This document shows positions 1 to 5,451 of a stretch of DNA of 6,243 nucleotides, piece by piece. The notes beneath the pieces were generated by a model, which was not told the DNA's origin, made no database searches, and saw only the letters and a program-made list of their open reading frames with translations. The translations under genes and the position numbers were made by a program. This DNA is from Candidatus Brevefilum sp. (lineage in GTDB: Bacteria > Chloroflexota > Anaerolineae > Anaerolineales > Anaerolineaceae), in contig SKPR01000120.1 in NCBI GenBank assembly GCA_007119455.1, positions 1 through 6,243 on the forward strand. Reading direction: 5' to 3'. Numbering within the stretch: the first letter of the stretch is position 1; each line of letters begins with the position of its first letter.

Positions 1-1414
1 ATTGAATATAAGGTGCCGCCTGGCCATTAAAATCCAGGGCAGCATCCCAATCAAATGTGACGACTTTGGTATTATCTCGTGAAAGCATGGTGTACTTTAA
101 AGCCCCTAAAGCCACTGCTTCAGCGATTTCTGTTTTAACATCTCCATCCAATTCGGGATTTTTTGTTTCAACAATCTCCCGAGTCCGCTGGGTGGCTTCA
201 TCAACAAGATCGTTGAATAAGACCACCGTACCATCTCGAGAGGACATGGTCACATTACCAGGCAGGTTGACCACTTCATATGGAAGGTGATAGAGCCGAT
301 CGGCCCATTGATACCCTATGATTTCAAGTGTCTTGAAAACCTGTTGTAAGTACAACGATTGCCGGACATCAATCACATAAATCGATTGATCCAGATCATA
401 TTCTGAAAATTTCTTTTTGGCCAGGGCGAGATCCTTGGTGGCATAGAGCGAAGAGCCATCCGACCGCAATACCACCAAGACCCGATATACATCTTCTGTA
501 CCAAGGATCTCATCGAGGTCAACATAAACCGATTCGTCTGGCCGCCCATCATGGGCAATCCCTTTTTCGATCATCTCCCTGACAAGTTCGATCCCTGAAT
601 CTTCGACTTCGCTTTCAAAATAAGCCCGATCAAATTCTTCTCCCAAAATATCATAGATCTCGTCAAAACCCTCCAGAGACCATTGCCGGGTTTTTTTCCA
701 GAGTGCCACAAGTTCCGGGTCTTTTTGATTCCACCGTTGATAGAGCTCACGGACTTCTGCTTCATTTTCCGGTTTCTGGAAGAGACGGTCTGCTTCTGCA
801 TAAATTTCATTCATCCAGCGGATTTTATCTTCTCCGGGTGTTTCACCAGCATGGTTCTTCTGATAATTCCAGATCCACTTAATCACATGCAAACCGATAT
901 CACCCGGGTAAGTAGCGCGAATCACATGATGCCCAGCAAAATCCAATATCCGGCACACGCTACCACCCAGGATCACATTTCTCAGATGCCCGACATGAAA
1001 TGCTTTGTGGGTATTGGGTTGCGAATATTCAACCATCACATTTGTGCCTCGGGGTTCAGCCCGGCCAAAATCTTCTTTCTTTTCAAGAACCGCATCTATC
1101 ACGCGTTTGGCATAAGCAGCGGTGGAGAAGTAAAGGTTCAGGTAACCATTGACAGCTTCCAGGCGAGAAAAGCCTACCAATGAACTTGAGAGCACATCTC
1201 TCAAGTTCTCCGCAAGTTCCTGGGCGCGCTTGGGCACGATAACCTTTTTGCCGGATCGAGCTTCCCCAGCAGCCACCGGGAATAGTGGAATTGCCAATCC
1301 CCATTCACCACTGAAAGGAATCTGACGAAACTCAAGCACCGGATCATCAATACCCTCACTTTTTAAGTAAGCACTGATTTGCTTCTCAATTGTTGTTTTC
1401 TCTTGGTTAAACAT
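1..1414 (-). CDS. argS: Arginyl-tRNA synthetase (class I), 3' end beyond window
   Basis: Charges tRNA-Arg with arginine using ATP in the cytoplasm. I translated this frame by hand: it is open for 471 codons from ATG at 1414 to the left edge. Residues 130-146 carry the ArgRS block YSQPNTHKAFHVGHLRN, with HVGH (140-143) as the class I HIGH signature. SDGSSLYATKDLA (318-330) and MSSRDG (390-395) follow. The latter is the degenerate KMSKS loop, which in many ArgRS lacks the first lysine. FDWDAALDFNGQAAPYIQ (454-471) is the block leading into the anticodon-binding domain. Residues 1 to about 110 fit the N-terminal ArgRS domain. Family members are about 550-600 residues, so roughly the last 80-130, the DALR-type helical domain, lie outside the window. 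The Shine-Dalgarno is weak (AGAAGG, 1-2 bases from ATG). An extended -10 promoter lies about 50 bases upstream, so it probably has its own transcript. Confidence 0.97.
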   Translation of the reverse strand, partial: MFNQEKTTIEKQISAYLKSEGIDDPVLEFRQIPFSGEWGLAIPLFPVAAGEARSGKKVIVPKRAQELAENLRDVLSSSLVGFSRLEAVNGYLNLYFSTAAYAKRVIDAVLEKKEDFGRAEPRGTNVMVEYSQPNTHKAFHVGHLRNVILGGSVCRILDFAGHHVIRATYPGDIGLHVIKWIWNYQKNHAGETPGEDKIRWMNEIYAEADRLFQKPENEAEVRELYQRWNQKDPELVALWKKTRQWSLEGFDEIYDILGEEFDRAYFESEVEDSGIELVREMIEKGIAHDGRPDESVYVDLDEILGTEDVYRVLVVLRSDGSSLYATKDLALAKKKFSEYDLDQSIYVIDVRQSLYLQQVFKTLEIIGYQWADRLYHLPYEVVNLPGNVTMSSRDGTVVLFNDLVDEATQRTREIVETKNPELDGDVKTEIAEAVALGALKYTMLSRDNTKVVTFDWDAALDFNGQAAPYIQ

Positions 1415-1461
1415 GCCTTCTCTTTAGTTCTCTTGGTTTTGATTTATGATGTGCAGACGCA

Positions 1462-1470
1462 ATTATATCA
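1462..1470 (-). promoter_or_regulatory. Extended -10 promoter for argS
   Basis: Read on the minus strand, bases 1470-1462 are TGATATAAT, a perfect extended -10 (TGnTATAAT). No good TTGACA-like -35 lies 16-18 bases upstream, as is usual for extended -10 promoters. Transcription would start near 1455, giving an untranslated leader of about 40 bases before the argS ATG at 1414. The site lies in the 94-base gap between the lipoprotein stop codon and argS, which supports independent transcription of argS. The start site is inferred. Confidence 0.6.
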
Positions 1471-1508
1471 CTCCGCATAAAACCCCATCATGTCACCCTC
1501 AGAAATAA

Positions 1509-2708
1509 TCACTGACTGTGTTGGATCAAGATCATGTTCGATGCTATCAGGCTCAATTCCCGGGTCTCAACATCCATCATCCAGAGGCCATTCTGACCAT
1601 CACTTAACCAGACCGTTTCCATCACATGCCAGGCAGAAGCACGGTATAACTGAGTGTCTTGATCAACCAGGGTTGTTGTCGTCAGGGAAGCGATATCGAT
1701 TTGTATGATTCCATACAGATCATCCAACCAATCACCCTGACCAAGTGTGATCAGTAATTGAGACGAATCAGGCGACCAGACCATTTCCCAGGCTTCTAAA
1801 TATTCATCGGGTAGTGCAAGGGTGGCTTCATCCCCAGTATCAAGATCTTTAATCAACATGATTAACCCGTCATCCTGCATAACCCTTACAGCACTGGATT
1901 CGTCCGGTGAAATTGATGTGCTGCACAGGCAATTTCCATCAGGGAATATTTCCTCACGGTCGCCAGTTAGAATTGATATACGATAGAGGTCTGTTCCTCC
2001 ATACCCCCCCACCCCTTCAAAGACATTCATGTAATATATTGACAACCCATCATTGGACCATTTAATCGGTGTTGGCCGGGTCACACGGTCCGATAGACGT
2101 TCATCAAGGAGAATATGTGGATTGCTCCCATCGACATCAGATACCGTCAATTGAACCTGTGCACCTGCTTCATCGAATTCGACAATCCTGCCATGGGCAA
2201 CGTATTGCCCATCCGGAGAGGGTAAAACGACACCTTCAAAAAATTCCCCATCCGGATGAAGAAAACCCAATTCTTCAACAGAACCATCGAAATATAATTT
2301 AAAAACACTTTGCTGATTATCATCCAGGTAAAAAATGCCCGTTTCTGTGACCCCCTGTTGAATTGCAAAACCCAAACCTGGGGCTTCTAACCGTTTAATT
2401 TCGTCGCCATTTAATGGGTCCAACAGAACCACAATTGACGGATCAGCCGCCCAATTTCCATAAACTATTGGACGATCACTAATTACGTCAGTTATTACTT
2501 CCGGTGTTTCTTCCATCTCAGTGGTTGGTGTTTGTGGTTGGGTTTCAGGAGGAGTCGCCTCAAGCGGTGTCGATGTGGGATCCGGCAGTTGGGCTTCAGG
2601 CGTATCCTGGTCTGTAGCTGGTGTAACTGGCGTTTCACCAACTGGTTGACTGCAACCCGCAACAATAAGGACCAAAAGCAAACTAAGTACCAGCAATTCC
2701 TTTGTCAT
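1509..2708 (-). CDS. Lipoprotein with Pro/Thr linker and WD40-like (PD40/TolB-type) beta-propeller repeats
   Basis: A 399-residue protein. A short N-terminus and hydrophobic stretch end in the lipobox IVAGC, with the lipidated cysteine at residue 19, so the mature protein should be anchored on the outer face of the membrane. Residues 20 to about 72 form a low-complexity Pro/Thr/Glu linker. The rest has recurring beta-blade motifs of the WD40-like/PD40 kind: SPDG (164-167), SNDG (218-221), SPDE (267-270), SPDS (312-315) and LSDG (368-371). Each sits next to a short hydrophobic strand, as in TolB-type propellers. Two cysteines (CLC, 260-262) lie inside the propeller. The start is supported by AGGAG (2721-2717) eight bases from ATG. 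No catalytic residues are recognisable. Such domains usually bind proteins or glycans, but the ligand here is unknown. It lies downstream of rpsT behind a terminator, so its expression may depend on read-through. Confidence 0.88.
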   Translation of the reverse strand: MTKELLVLSLLLVLIVAGCSQPVGETPVTPATDQDTPEAQLPDPTSTPLEATPPETQPQTPTTEMEETPEVITDVISDRPIVYGNWAADPSIVVLLDPLNGDEIKRLEAPGLGFAIQQGVTETGIFYLDDNQQSVFKLYFDGSVEELGFLHPDGEFFEGVVLPSPDGQYVAHGRIVEFDEAGAQVQLTVSDVDGSNPHILLDERLSDRVTRPTPIKWSNDGLSIYYMNVFEGVGGYGGTDLYRISILTGDREEIFPDGNCLCSTSISPDESSAVRVMQDDGLIMLIKDLDTGDEATLALPDEYLEAWEMVWSPDSSQLLITLGQGDWLDDLYGIIQIDIASLTTTTLVDQDTQLYRASAWHVMETVWLSDGQNGLWMMDVETRELSLIASNMILIQHSQ

Positions 2709-2721
2709 CTTATCTTCTCCT

Positions 2722-2754
2722 AAAAAATCAAAACGGGAGCATTTTATGCTCCCG
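2722..2754 (-). terminator. Intrinsic terminator after rpsT
   Basis: A perfect 9-bp stem, CGGGAGCAT (2734-2742) paired with ATGCTCCCG (2746-2754), closes a 3-base loop. On the minus strand it is followed by TTTTGATTTTTT (2733-2722), so it works in the rpsT direction. The plus-strand side has no T tract. The stem starts 43 bases beyond the rpsT stop codon. The last T of the tract directly abuts the AGGAG ribosome binding site of the downstream lipoprotein gene, leaving no room for a promoter between them. Confidence 0.85.
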
Positions 2755-2797
2755 CTGCAACCTCTTCCATTAAGAAAATGAAAGTACGAACAAGAAA

Positions 2798-3061
2798 TTA
2801 CTCCATCTCGTTTAATCGTTGCACTAACCGGCTCTTTTGCCGAGCAGCTTTATTTTTATGTATGATGCCTTTAGCTGCTGCTTTATCTAAAGCTTTTGTT
2901 GCAACCATGGTTGCTGCTTGAGCCTGTTCGACGTCGCCGCTATCAATGGCAACTCTGGCTTTACGTAGCGCTGTGCGGGCTCTCCCCCGGAATATACGAT
3001 TTAGATCTCGTCGTTTTTTGTTCTGACGATTGCGTTTGATCTGTGATTTAATATTTGCCAA
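2798..3061 (-). CDS. rpsT: 30S ribosomal protein S20, TTG start
   Basis: S20 is a small basic protein that binds 16S rRNA early in 30S assembly. The 87-residue length is typical. It has the family N-terminus MANIKSQIKR (1-10), a basic helix (about 8-36), and the conserved C-terminal block GIIHKNKAARQKSRL (65-79). The initiation codon is TTG at 3061-3059. It is placed by GGAGG (3073-3069), seven bases upstream, and by the family N-terminus, which leaves no room for another start. A UUG start is known for E. coli rpsT, where it is tied to autogenous translational control. Whether this copy is controlled that way is inference. It has a near-consensus promoter upstream and a strong terminator downstream, so it is mainly a monocistronic unit. 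Confidence 0.98.
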   Translation of the reverse strand: MANIKSQIKRNRQNKKRRDLNRIFRGRARTALRKARVAIDSGDVEQAQAATMVATKALDKAAAKGIIHKNKAARQKSRLVQRLNEME

Positions 3062-3113
3062 GGTCTATCCTCCAATGACTTTCTGGATCTTCTTTCGATA
3101 ATTACGAAATGAT

Positions 3114-3142
3114 ATTTTACCTGAATGAAGTTATTTTGTCCA
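3114..3142 (-). promoter_or_regulatory. Sigma70-type promoter for rpsT
   Basis: On the minus strand, TGGACA (3142-3137) and TAAAAT (3119-3114) each differ from the -35 and -10 consensus at one base, and the spacer is exactly 17 bases. Transcription would begin near 3107, about 45 bases before the TTG start of rpsT. The site lies in the 116-base gap after the kinase gene. Placement and spacing are visible in the sequence; activity is inferred. Confidence 0.68.
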
Positions 3143-3177
3143 GTTTAATTACCTTAATAGTTCAATTTTACTCTACG

Positions 3178-4122
3178 TCAGGACCTCTCAGATATTTTTT
3201 CTATCTGCACTTCAGATAATAATCTCAGCACATCTGCTTTGCGACAATCAGCCGTCCCTGGGGTCAACAAGACAGCCGCTGCCGCTGCAGCACCGAGGAT
3301 CAGCCCCTCCACCAGAGGGCGTTGACTGTCTAAGGCAACGGCTAACCCGGCCAGAATTGCATCTCCTGCACCAGCTGCACTGACAATGCTTTCCACTGCC
3401 AACGGAAATAATCGGTAGTCTCCCTCATTGAATACAGCAACAGCACCATCCTTCCCCAACGTTGCGACAACAGCCACACCCTGTTTCTCAAAGATTGAAC
3501 GGGCCGCAGCCAGAGCATCCTTTGAGTCACGGATTTCTCGTCCAACAAAGGCGCTCAACTCATCCTGATTGGGTTTGATTACATCTGGTCTTTCGGGCAA
3601 CCCTGCAACCAGGTTCTCGCCACTGCCATCAAAAATGACCGGCAGATGCTGTTTTTTAGCAAATCGGATCAGGCAGGCATAAAACTCTGGCTGTACACCA
3701 GCAGGTAGAGAACCACCTGTCACCAATGGTCCACTAAATCTGGCCAGCGCTCTAATCTTTCTCAAGAGTTTTTCTTCATCGGATGGTAAAACAATCAATG
3801 AATCACTCGTCAGGGTCGTCATCGTTTTAGCCGACCTGTCGATAACAATTGTATTAATGCGAGTTTCACCTTCCACCTCAACAAAATCGGTGATCACACC
3901 TCTTGATTCCAGCATGCCTACCAGCTTTTTGCCAAAAGTTCCGGCAATAAAACCGGTTGCCAGACAGGGGATCCCCAAAGCACCCAGCACAAAGGCAGCA
4001 TCTGCAGCTTTACCTGCTGTGCTCAACGCCGTAACTGCTGCCGGTTGGACCTGATCCAGAACGAGCGAATCATAAATTAATGTTAGATCCAGGGCAGAAT
4101 TGGGGGTGACGGTGATAATCAT
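3178..4122 (-). CDS. PfkB-family sugar (phosphate) kinase, 1-phosphofructokinase/tagatose-6-phosphate kinase-like
   Basis: A cytoplasmic ATP-dependent kinase of the ribokinase/PfkB fold, closest in style to the FruK/LacC branch that phosphorylates hexose phosphates. Two ATGs stand in tandem (4125 and 4122). I choose 4122 because AAGGAG is 6 bases from it but only 3 from the first, and because the family begins M-I-x-T-V-T. Counting from this start (314 residues), visible motifs are TVTPNSALDLT (4-14), a GKA-A-D segment at the usual sugar-binding glycine motif (37-41), ETRINTIVID (86-95), GSLPAG (137-142), KPNQDEL (183-189) and GAGD (251-254). D254 is the expected catalytic base. FruK normally has NPALD and GKGxNVA, so the substrate may not be fructose 1-phosphate. 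No PTS or sugar transport gene is adjacent. Family is secure; substrate is not. Confidence 0.92.
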   Translation of the reverse strand: MIITVTPNSALDLTLIYDSLVLDQVQPAAVTALSTAGKAADAAFVLGALGIPCLATGFIAGTFGKKLVGMLESRGVITDFVEVEGETRINTIVIDRSAKTMTTLTSDSLIVLPSDEEKLLRKIRALARFSGPLVTGGSLPAGVQPEFYACLIRFAKKQHLPVIFDGSGENLVAGLPERPDVIKPNQDELSAFVGREIRDSKDALAAARSIFEKQGVAVVATLGKDGAVAVFNEGDYRLFPLAVESIVSAAGAGDAILAGLAVALDSQRPLVEGLILGAAAAAAVLLTPGTADCRKADVLRLLSEVQIEKISERS

Positions 4123-4128
4123 CATGAT

Positions 4129-4134
4129 CTCCTT
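4129..4134 (-). promoter_or_regulatory. Ribosome binding site that selects the kinase start
   Basis: AAGGAG on the minus strand lies 3 bases from the first ATG (4125) and 6 bases from the second (4122). The normal spacing to the second ATG, and the single-Met N-terminus usual for this family, favour initiation at 4122. Confidence 0.7.
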
Positions 4135-4150
4135 TGCAGCAGGTGTGAAT

Positions 4151-4173
4151 GGACAATATGGATCACATTGTCC
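4151..4173. promoter_or_regulatory. Imperfect 23-bp palindrome, candidate operator
   Basis: GGACAAT (4151-4157) and ATTGTCC (4167-4173) are perfect 7-bp inverted arms with 9 bases between them. Four of the nine spacer bases also match the dyad symmetry. It lies about 16 bases upstream of the kinase ribosome binding site and about 75 bases upstream of the rnpB -10 box. It is therefore well placed to be bound by a dimeric repressor controlling the kinase. It could also fold as a 7-bp hairpin in the kinase mRNA leader. No regulator gene is in the window. Confidence 0.45.
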
Positions 4174-4248
4174 CAGCCTTATCCAGGTCTAACCCAGTGG
4201 TAAGCTGATTTCGCAATCGAATCCAACACAATTCCAACAGATTAATTG

Positions 4249-4254
4249 TATAAT
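4249..4254 (+). promoter_or_regulatory. -10 box of the rnpB promoter
   Basis: A perfect TATAAT hexamer lies 17 bases before the first base of RNase P helix P1. Transcription would start near 4261, leaving about ten bases upstream of P1 to be kept or trimmed. No recognisable -35 is at the 16-18 base position (about 4225-4232), where the sequence is AACACAAT. Strength therefore rests on the -10 and its AT-rich surroundings. Confidence 0.55.
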
Positions 4255-4271
4255 AAATGTCCAATCATATG

Positions 4272-4658
4272 AAACCAGGTTGGCCGGATGGACGCGGGCA
4301 TGAATAAATGCCCGAGGAAAGTCCGCACACCACAGGGCAGCATGCCGGGTAACGCCCGGAAACGTGCAAACGTTTGGAACAGGGCCACAGAAAGTATACC
4401 GCTCTCTCATCCGAGAGAGTAAGGGTGAAAAGGTGGTGTAAAAGACCACCGGCGAGCACAGTAATGTGCCCGGCCAGGCAACCCCCATGCGGTGCAAGGT
4501 CAAGCAGGAGAGATGTCTCTAACCAGACGGGACCGGTCCGGATCCCAATCATCTCCGGGTAGACCGCTCGAGCTTTCAGGAGACTGAAAGCCCAGATAGA
4601 TGTTCATCCAGGTGGTTTTCCACCGGACAGAATGCGGCTTACAGGCTGACCTGGTTTT
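4272..4658 (+). ncRNA. rnpB: RNase P RNA, bacterial class A
   Basis: The catalytic RNA that removes 5' leaders from pre-tRNAs, working with the RnpA protein. Helix P1 pairs 4272-4285 with 4644-4657 (AACCAGG with CCTGGTT, plus GU pairs). The P4 halves are conserved: GAGGAAAGTCCGCAC (4314-4328) and ACAGAATGCGGCTTA (4627-4641). Other diagnostic blocks are CCACAGAAAGTATACCGC (4385-4402), AAGGGTGAAAAGGTGG (4421-4436), GGGTAGACCGCTCGAG (4557-4572) and CCCAGATAGATG (4591-4602). Hairpins include P3 (4295-4301/4308-4314, a simple 7-bp stem), the P12-type stem GGTGGT/ACCACC (4432-4437/4445-4450), P18 with a GAGA tetraloop (4572-4591) and a P19-like stem GGTGG/CCACC (4611-4624). The length of about 387 is typical of class A. 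Several open frames overlap it on both strands, but they follow the RNA and are not genes. It is transcribed divergently from the kinase. Confidence 0.97.
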
Positions 4659-4671
4659 TACCAGAATTGAA

Positions 4672-4711
4672 AAGACCCCGATGATCTCAAAGGTCGGGGT
4701 CTTATCCTTTT
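4672..4711 (+). terminator. Intrinsic terminator of rnpB
   Basis: A 10-bp stem, AAGACCCCGA (4672-4681) paired with TCGGGGTCTT (4694-4703), closes a 12-base loop and is followed by ATCCTTTTAA. It starts 14 bases after the end of helix P1. The precursor would carry a short 3' extension to be trimmed. The A-rich bases just before the stem do not give a useful T tract on the other strand, as no minus-strand gene ends here. Confidence 0.82.
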
Positions 4712-4856
4712 AATGATAGCGTTTCTACGGTCTGAGGATGAGTTTTTTATCAATGGAAAGCCCCTAAAGGTAAAAGACATCTGCAGGCGTTTTACAGATT
4801 AGTTTTTTTTGCAAGATTTTAAGGGGACTCATACCAGATAATTTGGCTGAATCCTA

Positions 4857-4886
4857 TTGTTTTCAGACATCGACTTATTATATAAT
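4857..4886 (+). promoter_or_regulatory. Promoter of the DUF488 gene, predicted leaderless
   Basis: TTGTTT (4857-4862) and a perfect TATAAT (4881-4886) are separated by 18 bases. With usual spacing from the -10 box, transcription starts at about 4892-4893, which is the ATG of the next gene. An in-frame TGA (4886-4888) overlaps the -10 box, so translation cannot begin further upstream. Confidence 0.65.
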
Positions 4887-4891
4887 GAGGT

Positions 4892-5374
4892 ATGTATAAG
4901 ACCATTTATACGATCGGCCATGGCAAGCTGGGTTTCATGAGCTTTATCAGATTGATCCAGGCCAATAAAATCACCCATATCGTTGATATCCGCAGTATTC
5001 CATATAGTCGCCACGCGCCCTGGAGCAATAAATCGAGGTTGGCAGATCTCGTCAAACCGTTTAACATCCGCTATACCTACCTGGGTCATAAATTAGGCGG
5101 TAAGAAAACCAATAAATCCAACACGCCTCCCCAACAAGCTGAAGTTACACCCGATATCTACCAGAAAGCAATTGATGTCTTGCTGCATTTATCAGTCAGG
5201 GATGATCTCACCCTGTTATGCGCAGAGGGCGACCCCACCAGGTGCCACCGCCAGAGCGTGATTGCCCAAACACTGTTGGATGCTGGTGTTCGTGTTGTCC
5301 ACCTGTTACACGACGGCTCTGTTAAGGAAGCCTGGAAGCAGGATACAACTGTCATTCAACCAGATTTGTTTTAA
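4892..5374 (+). CDS. DUF488 family protein
   Basis: A 160-residue soluble protein of the DUF488 family; the biochemical function is unsettled. Family motifs in order: TIYTIGHGK (4-12), VDIRSIPYSR (31-40), LGHKLGG (64-70), LLCAEGDPTRCHR (108-120) and VVHLLHDG (135-142). The conserved C110/E112 and CHR (118-120) residues form the likely active or metal-binding patch. There is no signal peptide or membrane segment, so it is cytoplasmic. The start is forced: the N-terminal TIGH motif must be included, and an in-frame TGA lies just upstream of ATG 4892. GAGG is only one base from the ATG, too close for a normal ribosome binding site, and the -10 box is five bases away, so the mRNA is probably leaderless. 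The last five residues, QPDLF, resemble a beta-clamp-binding pentapeptide. Flanked by rnpB and a lipoprotein gene, it probably has its own transcript. Confidence 0.93.
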   Translation: MYKTIYTIGHGKLGFMSFIRLIQANKITHIVDIRSIPYSRHAPWSNKSRLADLVKPFNIRYTYLGHKLGGKKTNKSNTPPQQAEVTPDIYQKAIDVLLHLSVRDDLTLLCAEGDPTRCHRQSVIAQTLLDAGVRVVHLLHDGSVKEAWKQDTTVIQPDLF

Positions 5375-5451
5375 TTTCCCACGGAAAATAAATACTAGAA
5401 TACGGGATATACTTAAACAATAAATTACTATTTTTTGTTGCTGAGGTCAAA

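Noticed and set aside
683..1183. A 166-codon open frame on the plus strand
   Set aside because: It is antisense to the argS catalytic domain, including the HIGH block. The argS frame has clear conserved motifs, and this frame has none.
4189..4562. Overlapping open frames on both strands (minus 4189-4503 and 4265-4552, plus 4374-4562)
   Set aside because: They lie across the conserved helices of RNase P RNA. Their sequences are Cys/Arg/Pro-rich without family motifs, and the RNA explains the region fully.
4770..4810. Possible second terminator: GTAAAA (4770-4775) and TTTTAC (4790-4795) followed by eight T at 4803-4810
   Set aside because: The stem is only six bases, nearly all AT, with a 14-base loop and seven bases before the T tract. 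The rnpB terminator at 4672-4711 is far better.
4829..5089. An 86-codon open frame on the minus strand
   Set aside because: It is antisense to the N-terminal half of the DUF488 gene, which carries the family motifs. It has no ribosome binding site or recognisable domain.
5366..5397. Possible short hairpin TTTCC-CAC-GGAAA just after the DUF488 stop codon
   Set aside because: The stem is only five bases and no T tract follows, so it does not qualify as a terminator.
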